Source: Candidatus Zixiibacteriota bacterium (GTDB lineage: Bacteria > Zixibacteria > MSB-5A5 > SM1-73). From it: DNA of 28,857 bases. The stretch spans positions 1 through 28,857 of the forward strand of contig JAGMBK010000006.1 in NCBI GenBank assembly GCA_023129805.1, given 5' to 3'. Positions 1-8,963 of this stretch are shown in pieces. The translations under genes were made by a program, and so were the position numbers. The stretch's first letter is position 1. Each line of letters starts with the position of its first letter. Under the pieces are notes generated by a model, which made no database searches, was not told the origin of the DNA, and saw only the letters and a program-made list of their open reading frames with translations.

Positions 1-197
1 CCTATCTCCCAAGAAAGAATGATTAAATGATAACCGGTGCTATCAGAGACCAATTTTACCTTGGTCTGATATGAGGTGCTACTGGTAGTCGATTCCCCTT
101 CACTTTCCACATACTGCCACTCTCCCCAGGCTGGAGAGATACCAGTTGCCAGAAAGCTAACAAGAAAAACAAACAGAATGAAAAATCCTCTCTTCAT
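1..197 (-). CDS. Secreted protein of unknown function, N-terminal fragment
   Basis: An ATG at 197..195 opens a frame that stays open to the left edge of the window, so only about 65 residues are visible. They begin MKRGFFILFVFLVSFLATG, a Lys/Arg start followed by a hydrophobic stretch and then ISPAWGEW. This is a good Sec signal peptide with probable cleavage after AWG or AWGE. The mature part is Ser/Thr-rich (ESTTSSTSYQTKVKLVSDS) and looks like the start of a beta-rich extracytoplasmic domain. The gene follows the large secreted protein at 330-2690 on the same strand, about 130 bp away, so it may be the last cistron of that group. The function cannot be named from this fragment. The call as a real gene rests on the signal peptide and the open frame. 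Confidence 0.6.
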   Translation of the reverse strand, partial: MKRGFFILFVFLVSFLATGISPAWGEWQYVESEGESTTSSTSYQTKVKLVSDSTGYHLIILSWEI

Positions 198-329
198 CTC
201 TTTTTTCTTATTCCCCTCGATTCTAAAATTCTACCCCAAAAACTTATGAATACAAGCACTCTAAATTACTGAATCGACACAAATTGTCTTTCCCTTAGAA
301 AAGCAAACTGTTTGAGCGTCAACATCCTA

Positions 330-2690
330 TTATTTCAACAGAACCATCTTCTTGGTATCCTGTAGGGCACCGGCACGCAATCTATAAAAGTATATACCGG
401 ATGCTACCTGATTGCCTTCTTCATCCCTTCCATCCCAGATCTTATGATGGACACCCGGGGCTATGGGTTCGTCTATCAGGGTTCTTACCACCTCGCCTAA
501 AACATTATAGATCTTTAGGGTGGTAGACAAAGTCGGTCCACCACTCCCTGGTGATGGAAGGGTAAACTTTATGGTAGTAGAAGGATTGAAGGGATTGGGA
601 TAATTCTGATCCAGCTCAAAGCCAATCGGCACCAATGGCGACTCACTCCCCACCGGTATCAATGCCGCCTTCTGGTCAGCCAGCACTACTTCCTTCAGCT
701 CAATTTCGAACTCATCCTCTGCCTCGGGGCTGAGCATCACCGGGAGAGAGAGAATCTTCCCCTCACCCTCTAAGATGGGGTCGTTGGCCATATTGTATAG
801 CAACACGGTCAGTTTTCCCTTTCCATCATCCCGGTATTCCATAAGGAAGTGATCTGATCTTTCGGAAAGCACCGGCATCTGGAAGGTCACCTTATCTGGA
901 TCATAACCGATCTGCAGTTGAGCCCCGGCAACCGGCACCTCCAGATCAGCCATCACCCTAACCTCACCAGAGCTTCCTGGCTGTAGGTCCTCATAATCCA
1001 GCTTAACTATTGCCATAGGTCCGGGATACATAGGAGGCGATGGACCAATCCATCTTCCCAGAATGATATCTATCATTGCCACCAGATCTGCTACATTGAT
1101 GGAGGTGTCCTGGTTCACATCTGCGGCCAATCCCTGCCTGGAGTTATAAGTGATCTCTCCCAGAATGTAATGCACCAAAGAGACCACATCTCCTACATCC
1201 ACCCCCCCGTCCAGATTAGCATCTCCAAACCTGTCAATTGTGAACTTGCCATCCACCATCCCCAGAGGCTGTGAAGGATAGCCCGGGTTTATTGCCTCCC
1301 TGGCATTCTCTATCAGTATATCCACCTCTCCGGGTTCTGCGCCCTCAAACACTCTGAAGGCGGGGTACACCACTGTGTCCAACCCGGATGGAATTGTTTC
1401 CCCTGAAAGTCCGAAGACCAAAACCGTGGCTTTGCCCGCACTATCTCCCAAGTTGGTATACATGGAGAATCCTTCAATGGCGTCGGTACGCACAATGGAA
1501 TCCACGAACAGCTTGGTGGGATCCCATCGGAAGGTGAATTGAAAACCATATATGTCTACAGAATTTGTAATCATGAAAGGAACCATTCTCTCCGCGCTCC
1601 CGGGCACCCCTCCCTGTAGGCTGGATGCCATCAATATATCCTGAACTGTCTCTATGACCTCTATTGTCACCGTTTTTTCCCTCACCCAATTATGCTCGTC
1701 TCTGGCTATGAATTTGACGTATTTGGTGCCAGCCTCGCCGAAGCCCGGGGTATACTCAAACCTCTGGGTAACCAATCCCACCCCGGATGTGTCGTTAAAA
1801 TGGTAATTCAAGCCGCCAAGATCAAGAGGGTCTAAGGAAAGGAAGATTGTATCTCCATCTTCGTCTGTGGCAGTCACATCGAATTCTAGGGTCACCTCCT
1901 CACTTACCTCAAAATAGTATTCGGTGGGAGCAATAAACTCCGGATAGTGATTGGGTGGTGGTTCTCCTGTATCTATCACGGTAAAGGTCCCATTCCTGGT
2001 TATGGGAACCAAAAATGCCATTAAAGTGTCACTGAAACTGTTCGCCGGATTTTGCGATTCAGGATCCCAGAAACTAAACCAGACAGAGGTGTCTCCCGGC
2101 TCGGCATATTCCCTAACCCAAAATTTGAATCGTATCACCGCTCCTGAACCCGAATCGAAGGGAATCCATGCCGGGTCCCACACATCGATTACAGCCCTAA
2201 ACCTGAGACTATCAAGACGATACCCCCGAAAGGGAAAAGCATTAAAAAACATCCAGTCGAAGTCTCTTGCGCGGTCAGTTGTATCACATACAAATTCCCA
2301 CGTGGTGCAAGGTAAATCGGGGTTTGTATCACAAGGGTCTACGGAGAATATAAGCTCCGGGAAAATTATCGAGGTGTCATAGACCAGCATAAAATCGAAC
2401 GCCAGTAACGGAATGGTATTCACCAGGTCAATGGTAATCCATACACTATCTCCTGCTGCCGCAGAGACATCCTCCACAATCAAGGTGTCACTATAAAGAC
2501 TTTCATAATAAGCTTCCTCAAAGTCGCTGATTGAAGCTAAAGCCTCTTGTGTGTCAAGCCTCAACTTAGTGGTCATGCTCTCAAAATTGCCGTTCCAACC
2601 CAGAAAGAAGCCAAACCAGAGGAGAAACAAAAACCCCGACAGACTCACAAACAGAATCTTAGGAATTTTCTGACCAAATTTCTTTTTCAT
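330..2690 (-). CDS. Secreted modular cohesin/dockerin protein with FlgD/T9SS-type C-terminal domain
   Basis: 786 residues. Residues 11-32 form one hydrophobic segment, an uncleaved or long signal anchor. About 65-245 is a cohesin-like beta-sandwich (SVWITIDLVNTIPLLAFDFMLVYD). About 250-350 is a cadherin/Ig-like domain (VTATDEDGDTIFLSLD). About 354-485 is a second cohesin-like domain. About 488-547 is a dockerin-like pair of calcium loops (GDANLDGGVDVGDVVSLVHYI and ADVNQDTSINVADLVAMIDII). About 560-680 is a third cohesin-like domain. Residues 691-786 are a FlgD-Ig/T9SS type A-like C-terminal domain starting at ELDQNYPNPFNPSTTIKF and ending KKMVLLK. A GGAGG lies 10 nt before the ATG. The likely role is a surface or secreted structural/adhesive protein exported through the outer membrane. 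The two genes upstream encode the same architecture. The ligand is unknown, and sorting by a type IX system is inferred from the C-terminus only. Confidence 0.85.
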   Translation of the reverse strand: MKKKFGQKIPKILFVSLSGFLFLLWFGFFLGWNGNFESMTTKLRLDTQEALASISDFEEAYYESLYSDTLIVEDVSAAAGDSVWITIDLVNTIPLLAFDFMLVYDTSIIFPELIFSVDPCDTNPDLPCTTWEFVCDTTDRARDFDWMFFNAFPFRGYRLDSLRFRAVIDVWDPAWIPFDSGSGAVIRFKFWVREYAEPGDTSVWFSFWDPESQNPANSFSDTLMAFLVPITRNGTFTVIDTGEPPPNHYPEFIAPTEYYFEVSEEVTLEFDVTATDEDGDTIFLSLDPLDLGGLNYHFNDTSGVGLVTQRFEYTPGFGEAGTKYVKFIARDEHNWVREKTVTIEVIETVQDILMASSLQGGVPGSAERMVPFMITNSVDIYGFQFTFRWDPTKLFVDSIVRTDAIEGFSMYTNLGDSAGKATVLVFGLSGETIPSGLDTVVYPAFRVFEGAEPGEVDILIENAREAINPGYPSQPLGMVDGKFTIDRFGDANLDGGVDVGDVVSLVHYILGEITYNSRQGLAADVNQDTSINVADLVAMIDIILGRWIGPSPPMYPGPMAIVKLDYEDLQPGSSGEVRVMADLEVPVAGAQLQIGYDPDKVTFQMPVLSERSDHFLMEYRDDGKGKLTVLLYNMANDPILEGEGKILSLPVMLSPEAEDEFEIELKEVVLADQKAALIPVGSESPLVPIGFELDQNYPNPFNPSTTIKFTLPSPGSGGPTLSTTLKIYNVLGEVVRTLIDEPIAPGVHHKIWDGRDEEGNQVASGIYFYRLRAGALQDTKKMVLLK

Positions 2691-3078
2691 GGCGCTTAAT
2701 CCTCCACCGTAAAAGTTTTCATTCTTACCACACCTGTAGCCCTTTGGGAGTCAATTACCTCTTCTTTTTCAGTTGAAAGAGCAAAGCCTGTGCCGAGCTT
2801 TGGCTTGCTCCAGATTGCCTTAAACAATCCCCTCAACCTTTCCTCTTTCACTCATTTTCCACCACATCAAGCCTTTCTATCACGACGAGTTCAACAATGT
2901 TTTTCTTTATTTATCAGAACGACAACACATTTTCGCAAACCAGTTCACACAGTATGCATCCTTATGCATCAGCTTCCTCTTTGGTGCGTTTGTGTGAAAT
3001 CTCTTTCAATCCAACCAAAAAGAGCTGGGTTCGGGCAGGGGTTGAACCCCTGCCCGAACACGAGCTAATCCTTTTAAA
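2691..3078. other. Intergenic region between two large secreted-protein genes
   Basis: I see no gene here. The right end holds a perfect 13-bp hairpin at 3029-3059, just after the stop of the next gene. The middle contains a repeated ATGCAT motif (2953-2974) and A/T-rich sequence. A weak TTGACT with no good -10 box lies about 70 nt before the start of the gene at 2690. Confidence 0.5.
3029..3059 (-). terminator. Perfect 13-bp hairpin after the 3079-5136 gene
   Basis: Arms GTTCGGGCAGGGG (3029-3041) and CCCCTGCCCGAAC (3047-3059) are exactly complementary around a 5-nt loop. It lies 20 nt after the stop codon at 3079 on the minus strand, and a short T-run (CTCTTTTTGG) follows about 5 nt beyond the stem. 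It may end transcription. The same design recurs at 26482-26506 far from any stop codon, so it may equally be a dispersed palindromic repeat. Confidence 0.5.
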
Positions 3079-5136
3079 CTATTTCAAAAGCACCATCTTT
3101 CTGGTTTCCGCATAATCTGAAACCTTCAGTTTATAAAAATACATCCCACTGGCTACATCTTCATTCTTTTCATTTTTCCCGTTCCACATCTCCTGATATT
3201 CACCTGGAGACTTCTCCTCATCCACTAAAGTTTTCACCAATTGCCCGGCAACGTTATAGATTTTTAAGCTCACTTTTGCTGGACTATCTCCCCCTATAAA
3301 GTATCGTATGCTGGTCGATGGATTGAAGGGGTTAGGATAGTTCTGATGAAGCGCATACTTTGTAGGCAAAAAACTTCGCTCATGTTCTTGTTTAACTGAT
3401 AGCAGTTCCCCTTTCTGATCCGCCAGAGTTATTTGAATGGTGTCAAAACCCTCCCCCTCAAAGGTGAAAAGATAATTCTCTTTTTGGGGAAGCGGTTTTG
3501 CCTTTTGGCTGATTATCAGCACTCTGAACTGGTCCCCTACCCGGGAGGTATATAAATCCACATCTTTCGCCTCCGGCGACAGCAAAACATTCTCAAGCCT
3601 GGTGTTCTCCCCCTTGAATATCACCAATGCCCCACCTACCGGCGTGTGAGACTCAAGCCGGATTGAGGTTTGGAAAGGCTTTTCTGTGATTTTGACCACT
3701 GCCATCTCACCCGGTGTGACCACATCCCCTTGGGGGACTGTCCCTCCCTCCACAATATGTCTGATCAAAAATATCAGATCGGCGAGCGTAGCCATCCTTC
3801 CATCTTGATTCACATCAGAGTTGATCATCTGCTGGGGGGTAAGTATTGTTATCCCCGACAGATACGCCACCAGTTTAACTGCATCCCCCACCTCGAACGC
3901 AAGCCCATTTAAGTTTATATCTCCCACAAGCGTGTTTCCCGCGTCGAGCAGGACTCCTCCATTGTTGAGATCGACGTCCTCTTGAGGGATAAATTGTCCA
4001 CGGGTGGTAGAAAGGGTGTTATCGGTGAAATCAAATGAGAAAAACTCAAGCGGGATCAACAGCCCGTTCAGATACGGGTCGGTGGTTACCTTGAAGCTAA
4101 GATAGGCAATGGTTCCAGAGTCGGGCAAAAGTGGAACTATACTAATCTGGTTGGGAAAATTAGCTATTCCTACTATTTTGATCTCTTGATAAAGACCCCT
4201 GGCCCTTTCGTGACAAACAAAGTATTCCCAGTTTGCAGTTCGGGTGCCCTGTCTGGACAGACCCATGAAGGTGAAGACCGTGGAATCAAACTGAATTAAA
4301 AGCTCCATCCCGGCAACAGCATCAGAATTCACCAGACAGATGGGGACGGAAACCACACCGCCCAGAAGAGATTCCTCCACTCCCAGGCTTAAACTGAAGC
4401 TGGAGGGTAAAATGACCCTTATTTGAGCCTCCCTGAAACAATCTCCCCCCGAAAGGTCGGTGGCCTGGAAGGTGATCGACCACAGACCGGTATCTGCCAG
4501 TTGAGGCGTCCAGTCAAACATTCCGGAACTCTGGTCAAAGATGGCTCCGGGTGGAAGATTCAAGGCTTCAATTGTTACCTCTTCTAAGTCCGGATCCTCT
4601 GCACTCACCTGAAATACCAACTGGGTGCCAGCCGCCACCTGCGAAGAATCCGGCAAAATCAACTCGGGCATTCTATTTACATTGATCACACTTATCATCA
4701 CTCGCAACTGAGAATTTAAGTTGCCATCCGAGGCGATAAAGAAAAGCTCGAACGGACTCTGGGCGGAAGACCAGGGACCAACGAACTCCGGCACCCAGAG
4801 AAAGCTTGCCTCTCCATTCCCCAGGTCTCTAAATAAGGCGGGGGGAGGCGCATTCAAAACCGAGATTCTGATAGAATCTCCCTCCGCATCGCTGGCATGA
4901 ACATACACCTCCAGGGTCTCTCTCTCCGATACATAACAGGTGGTAAAGGTGCCACTCTCTAAACCTCCTCCGCAAAGATCGAAATCGGCTGTGTCCGGCT
5001 CACTTACAAAGCAGGTGGCAATTGGGTCAAAAACCGGAGCATGGTTCTGGCACCAGGCAGTCTCAGCACCAAAAGACAGCGTCCACCCCAGACATAGGAG
5101 GAACATTATATGTTTTGAAAACAGTCCCTTCCTCAT
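3079..5136 (-). CDS. Secreted modular Ig/cohesin/dockerin protein with FlgD/T9SS-type C-terminal domain
   Basis: 685 residues from the ATG at 5136. This start is preferred because it begins directly with the signal peptide MRKGLFSKHIMFLLCLGWT...CQ. The only upstream alternative is a TTG at 5175 that adds 13 charged residues and overlaps a likely -10 region. After the signal peptide come two Ig-like domains typed by PDLEEVTIEALNLPPGAIFD and FDWTPQ (He_PIG-like), to about residue 240. A cohesin-like domain follows at about 245-395 and a dockerin-like pair at about 404-465 (GDINLNGLAFEVGDAVKLV; SDVNQDGRMATLADLIFLI). Another cohesin-like domain is followed by the C-terminal sorting-type domain at 594-685 (HQNYPNPFNPSTSIRYF ... 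RKMVLLK). It is paralogous in design to the genes on both sides. The likely role is surface adhesion or scaffolding; no catalytic domain is seen. Confidence 0.85.
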   Translation of the reverse strand: MRKGLFSKHIMFLLCLGWTLSFGAETAWCQNHAPVFDPIATCFVSEPDTADFDLCGGGLESGTFTTCYVSERETLEVYVHASDAEGDSIRISVLNAPPPALFRDLGNGEASFLWVPEFVGPWSSAQSPFELFFIASDGNLNSQLRVMISVINVNRMPELILPDSSQVAAGTQLVFQVSAEDPDLEEVTIEALNLPPGAIFDQSSGMFDWTPQLADTGLWSITFQATDLSGGDCFREAQIRVILPSSFSLSLGVEESLLGGVVSVPICLVNSDAVAGMELLIQFDSTVFTFMGLSRQGTRTANWEYFVCHERARGLYQEIKIVGIANFPNQISIVPLLPDSGTIAYLSFKVTTDPYLNGLLIPLEFFSFDFTDNTLSTTRGQFIPQEDVDLNNGGVLLDAGNTLVGDINLNGLAFEVGDAVKLVAYLSGITILTPQQMINSDVNQDGRMATLADLIFLIRHIVEGGTVPQGDVVTPGEMAVVKITEKPFQTSIRLESHTPVGGALVIFKGENTRLENVLLSPEAKDVDLYTSRVGDQFRVLIISQKAKPLPQKENYLFTFEGEGFDTIQITLADQKGELLSVKQEHERSFLPTKYALHQNYPNPFNPSTSIRYFIGGDSPAKVSLKIYNVAGQLVKTLVDEEKSPGEYQEMWNGKNEKNEDVASGMYFYKLKVSDYAETRKMVLLK

Positions 5137-5162
5137 TCTCGGAACCCCAATTCTCTTGGGTA

Positions 5163-5191
5163 TTAATATAACCAATAATCCATTTTTTCAA
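5163..5191 (-). promoter_or_regulatory. Possible sigma70 promoter for the gene at 5136
   Basis: TTGAAA (5191..5186) is followed after 17 nt by TATTAA (5168..5163); an overlapping TATATT sits at 15 nt spacing. Transcription would begin near 5155, downstream of the TTG at 5175, which supports translation from the ATG at 5136. The match is moderate. Confidence 0.35.
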
Positions 5192-5251
5192 ACTCAAAAG
5201 TGGCAAAAACTATGCCCATCCAGCCTTTTTGTTCAAAAAGTGATCAAAGCG

Positions 5252-5317
5252 TCCACCGACCGCCGTCCATCGCTTTTTAGGGTTTAAGCGGTGGACCGCG
5301 GACTGCGGACGGTGGAC
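5252..5317. repeat. Inverted heptamer tandem repeats (GTCCACC type)
   Basis: At 5289-5316 four heptamers run head to tail: CGGTGGA, CCGCGGA, CTGCGGA, CGGTGGA. At 5252-5272 three heptamers occur in the opposite orientation: TCCACCG, ACCGCCG, TCCATCG. About 16 nt separate them, so the two arrays can fold on each other as a stem. This resembles the short heptanucleotide tandem repeats known from cyanobacteria and other bacteria. Confidence 0.7.
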
Positions 5318-5535
5318 AAAAAAATAGCCGTATCTACCTTCATTTGGTGGATCGGCTTTACCGAGCATCTGATTTTCCTCCTGGCTGGAAGCCAAGATTA
5401 AAGTAAGGTCTATTATTTTTTCCTTCACTGCTGAACGCGACCAGATCTGGATTCAACTTCTTGCGTTAGCAATAATCTTTTCTTCTCCTCCTTCTTCAAA
5501 GGGTTTGAGAAGAACTCATCTCTCCATTCTCTTAG

Positions 5536-5577
5536 GAAGCGAAGTCCCCCTGCAATGTGCAGGGGGGACTTCGCTTC
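5536..5577 (-). terminator. Long hairpin after the 5600-8686 gene
   Basis: Arms GAAGCGAAGTCCCCCTGCA (5536-5554) and its complement (5558-5577, one extra G) flank a 3-nt loop. The stem starts 22 nt after the stop codon at 5600. No U-run follows on the minus strand, so it is either a factor-assisted or 3'-end-protecting structure, or a dispersed palindromic repeat placed after the gene. Confidence 0.5.
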
Positions 5578-5599
5578 AAAACAGTTTATGATGAAGACT

Positions 5600-8500
5600 T
5601 TACTTCATCATAACCATCTTCTGGGTTGCACTGAAACCGCCAGCAGTCAGCTTGTAGAAGTAAACGCCACTTGCCACCTCAACTCCGGCAAGGTCTTTAC
5701 CATCCCAGGTAACCACGTTCAAGCCAACCGAACCCATACTCTCATAGCTTCTCACCAGCTGTCCAGCCACGTTGTAAATCTTTAAGCTGTAGCTTACAGC
5801 CTCAGGCAGAGTGAAGCTTAGGTTGGTGAATGGATTGAACGGATTGGGATAAGCCGGGTTCAAGGTAAAGGCAGTCGGTGCTACCTTGGCAGTGATGGAG
5901 GTCAAAAGCTCACGGGTGTCATAATTCACCGCGCTCACGCTCGTCAGCTCAGCATCGCCAGCAAAGCTCAATACCGCAGTGGTAGCCTCAATGGTGTTGC
6001 CCTGTTTGCTCCACACCAATACTCTGTTGTCCTTGTTGGCCATCTCCATGTTGGTGGCAAGCAGGGTCGGAACAACCGCACCATCAAACTCAAACAGAAT
6101 GGCAGCAATGGGGCTGGCACACTCTGTAGTGATGGTGTTGTTGTAAACGATCACGTTGGCAACCTCAGAGGAGGGAGCCAGCTTGGGAATCGCCACTGCA
6201 TCGTGCAGGATCACCCGAATCAGGTAAACCAAATCTGACAGGGTCAAGGTCCTGCCGTCTGCGTTCACGTCGGTGGCGCACTTCTGATAAGCCAGGTCAT
6301 GAATGAACACCGAGGTACCTTCCACGAAGTATCTGGCAAACAATACCGCATCAGCTACTTCGTAGGTCTGGTAGTTGTAATTCACGTCACCACGCTTGCA
6401 CAGATCTGGACCAGTACCGCAAACCAGAATGCCACCGCAGTTCTGACCGCAGTCAGGACTCTGGAATGTGAGGAGACGACGAATTTTCCCATGACCAGGA
6501 TCATCGCACGCGACAAACCTGTAGCGACACGTCTGCAGGTCGACATAGAGAGTGTCTCCAGTCGGGCTGGCGAAGGTGTTCTCTCCGCAATCCGGGTCGG
6601 CCCAATATGGCGGGTCGGGGATTGAGAACGGACCTTCCCACTCGAAGCAGACCGGAATCATGAATCCTCTCAGGTTCTCGTCGTTGTTAATCACAAAATT
6701 GAGATACACCAGATCGCCGCTTGAACCTGCTGGTATTGCCAGACCGCGGTTCATTGAGCCGTTCGGGGTCTCAGCCATACCAAAAAGCAGGATCTTATAC
6801 TTCAGGCAAGGCGGAACCGGGCAGGGAAGCAATCTATAAGTGAACATCTCCCATGACCAGTAGATACCATCCACATCAATGTCGGTTACCTCCAACAGAG
6901 GTCCACGCTCTGCGGTCACAAAGCTCATGGCTGTGTAATCGAACTCCACCTCCATCTCAAATCCACCGAAGTCCACCGTATTGTTGATCAGCTGAATTGG
7001 CAGTGAAACATACTCTCCCGGATTCACGCACGTATGCTCGTAGATCTCAACATAGTCCTGCTTGAATACCAGGGTAAGCGTGAAGTTGCACTGGGCGGTC
7101 AGACCGCACTCGTCCGCAACCTCCAGCGTGATGACGTAGTCTCCCAGATCATCAGCAACAACTGTCAGCCACTTCAAAACGCCGGCATCAAAGTATGGGT
7201 TATTAGCCGGGGGATTAGCGCCAGGAGGAACAATGCTCACAAATGACCAGGTAAGAGCCTCGCCCTCCGGATCGGTGGCGGAGAAGGCCGTGGTCGTATA
7301 CAGATCTCCACGGCTCTCACTCTTGGACGGCGGACACTGCACATCGGTCGGAGGATCGTTGGTGACTTTCATGGTGAAGTCATCCGTCCCTGTTGCATTG
7401 CAAATGTCAGTCACGGTAACGGTAACGGTGTAGGTAATGCCATCATCAAGACAGTCGGCATCGAACTCTACAACATCACCGTTCTTTGCGATCGTGCCAA
7501 CAGGAGTAGCCGGGCTGATGTTGGTTATGGCCCAAGTCATCGCATCACCATCGTCATCGTTGGTCACCATCGCATCACTGGACAGGGTCACATTATAATC
7601 ACCACTCTTATCCGCGCCAGCATTGATGGTCGGATTGGTGTTGGTCAGAGTGATCTGGGTGCTGCATATATCGCTCGCTCCGCCATCATCGGTGACGGTC
7701 ACCACAAAGTATCCGCCAGCCAGACAATGATTGTCCACATTATAGGTTATGTCTGCGGTATAATTAGCTGTGCCTAAGCCAACTTCGTTCGTAAACCCAG
7801 ACCCAATGAGGCTCACACCAGCTCCGTTAAAGACTGCATTCCTAGAATTGATGACTCCGTCTACATCACTAGCCACAACTCCCGTAACAGTCTGTGGCCC
7901 GTTCAGGTTGTGACTCTGGGCACCAGGGCAGCTAACGGTCGGCGGCTGATTCGGCACAATGAACGGCCTGAAGTGGAACTCTTCATCTTGCTTACTGCTT
8001 TTCCAATCCATCCGCGGAATAAAGGTGGTTGCATCATCATTGGCGAAAGCTAATCGCGTGGTGGGTGCCCAGAAAGCGGTGTCGATATAAACGTCACAGC
8101 TGTCATCCAGCGAAAGCTTGAAGGTCAAGGTTGCCAGAAGCACCCGGTCTCCGTCCGGAAACCTCCGATCGGCCGAGCCAGTGGGAAGAAGGGAGATCAA
8201 GAAAAGACCGCCCATGTGGGTATTTCCAGTCATATCCACACCCCTGTAATCCCATTCCGGATCCTCCTCCTCGGACAACTTCATCATCCAGTTGTACTCG
8301 GTGGGAGTGTCCATATCCGGCATATGACGGAAGACGCTCTGCGGAACCTTGCTGGAGGGGAGCACTTTATCGTTATTCCAATAACCACTCAAGCTGCAAT
8401 ACGCCACATCGCCGAAATTATCCTCCACGGTATAGCGAAACGGCAAAGCGAAACCGGCAAGGGAGTCTCTCGTATCGTCCACGATATCATGGGTGACGCG

Positions 8501-8686
8501 AATGTTAACCCGGACGAAGAATGGTCCCGGCTCATAAAGCTCATTATCCAGATCCCAAACCGCCATATGCAGGGTGTCGCATTCACCATAGTCGTTCGGC
8601 TGTCCAGGACACTGAGCAACGCTCAGGTTAGAGAAGCCGAACGCTACCACGATCATCATTGCGAGAAGTAACAAATTTCGTTTCAT
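5600..8686 (-). CDS. Large secreted Ig/cohesin/dockerin protein with FlgD/T9SS-type C-terminal domain
   Basis: 1028 residues. The signal peptide MKRNLLLLAMMIVVAFGFSN...AQ is cleaved near residue 24. About 33-245 is a cohesin-like region. About 250-545 holds three Ig/PKD-like domains with the recurring phrases PPTVSCPG, NPTINAGAD and PPTDVQCPP and acidic calcium-type motifs (NDDDGDAMTW, TDPEGEALTW). About 550-750 is a Cys-containing cohesin-like domain. About 764-831 is a dockerin-like pair (RGDVNYNYQTYEVADAVLF; TDVNADGRTLTLSDLVYLI). Residues 940-1028 are the C-terminal domain (NPAYPNPFNPFTNLSF ... KMVMMK). The start is firm: TAAGGAG lies 7 nt before the ATG. It is the longest and most Cys-rich of the three paralogous modular proteins. 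The likely role is an exported surface or matrix component; the binding partner is unknown. Confidence 0.88.
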   Translation of the reverse strand: MKRNLLLLAMMIVVAFGFSNLSVAQCPGQPNDYGECDTLHMAVWDLDNELYEPGPFFVRVNIRVTHDIVDDTRDSLAGFALPFRYTVEDNFGDVAYCSLSGYWNNDKVLPSSKVPQSVFRHMPDMDTPTEYNWMMKLSEEEDPEWDYRGVDMTGNTHMGGLFLISLLPTGSADRRFPDGDRVLLATLTFKLSLDDSCDVYIDTAFWAPTTRLAFANDDATTFIPRMDWKSSKQDEEFHFRPFIVPNQPPTVSCPGAQSHNLNGPQTVTGVVASDVDGVINSRNAVFNGAGVSLIGSGFTNEVGLGTANYTADITYNVDNHCLAGGYFVVTVTDDGGASDICSTQITLTNTNPTINAGADKSGDYNVTLSSDAMVTNDDDGDAMTWAITNISPATPVGTIAKNGDVVEFDADCLDDGITYTVTVTVTDICNATGTDDFTMKVTNDPPTDVQCPPSKSESRGDLYTTTAFSATDPEGEALTWSFVSIVPPGANPPANNPYFDAGVLKWLTVVADDLGDYVITLEVADECGLTAQCNFTLTLVFKQDYVEIYEHTCVNPGEYVSLPIQLINNTVDFGGFEMEVEFDYTAMSFVTAERGPLLEVTDIDVDGIYWSWEMFTYRLLPCPVPPCLKYKILLFGMAETPNGSMNRGLAIPAGSSGDLVYLNFVINNDENLRGFMIPVCFEWEGPFSIPDPPYWADPDCGENTFASPTGDTLYVDLQTCRYRFVACDDPGHGKIRRLLTFQSPDCGQNCGGILVCGTGPDLCKRGDVNYNYQTYEVADAVLFARYFVEGTSVFIHDLAYQKCATDVNADGRTLTLSDLVYLIRVILHDAVAIPKLAPSSEVANVIVYNNTITTECASPIAAILFEFDGAVVPTLLATNMEMANKDNRVLVWSKQGNTIEATTAVLSFAGDAELTSVSAVNYDTRELLTSITAKVAPTAFTLNPAYPNPFNPFTNLSFTLPEAVSYSLKIYNVAGQLVRSYESMGSVGLNVVTWDGKDLAGVEVASGVYFYKLTAGGFSATQKMVMMK

Positions 8687-8729
8687 TTTGTTGCTCCTTA
8701 TATCTTAATAAGGTTTTTTACATAAGCCT

Positions 8730-8762
8730 TTTGGTGATGGTCATTCCAGGTAATTCACCAAA
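8730..8762 (-). promoter_or_regulatory. Hairpin in the leader of the 5600-8686 gene
   Basis: TTTGGTGA (8730-8737) and TCACCAAA (8755-8762) are complementary around a 17-nt loop, about 45 nt before the ATG. It could influence leader stability or translation. No known riboswitch class is recognised. Confidence 0.3.
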
Positions 8763-8963
8763 AAGCTCGACTCAATTTCCCCCTCCTTCTTTAAAAGGTT
8801 ACAAATAAGTTAGTAGCCTTTTGTTTTTTTGTTTCTCTCACCTCCTCACGGCAAAGAGTTAGAGTTGAGCAAAAGTAATTGGTTTTACCCCTTCCTTTCT
8901 TCACCTCCTTTCAAGCAAAGGTTTAAGGGTTTTCAGGTTTTAAGACCAAAAAAGCAATTCTCA

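Larger units (their letters stand above)
5192..5599. other. Repeat-bearing intergenic region, no gene seen
   Basis: Between the promoter of the 5136 gene and the stop of the 5600-8686 gene lie an inverted pair of heptamer repeats (5252-5317) and a long hairpin (5536-5577). The remainder is A/T-rich with no convincing frame or RNA. Confidence 0.5.

Noticed and set aside
5137..5175. TTG start adding 13 residues to the 3079-5136 protein
   Set aside because: It puts charged residues before a clean signal peptide and overlaps a likely promoter region; the ATG at 5136 fits better.
5252..5317. CRISPR array
   Set aside because: Units are 7 nt without spacers and there are no cas genes nearby.
8131..8671. 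Plus-strand frames opposite the 5600-8686 gene
   Set aside because: They lie entirely within a well-supported secreted-protein gene and show no motifs.
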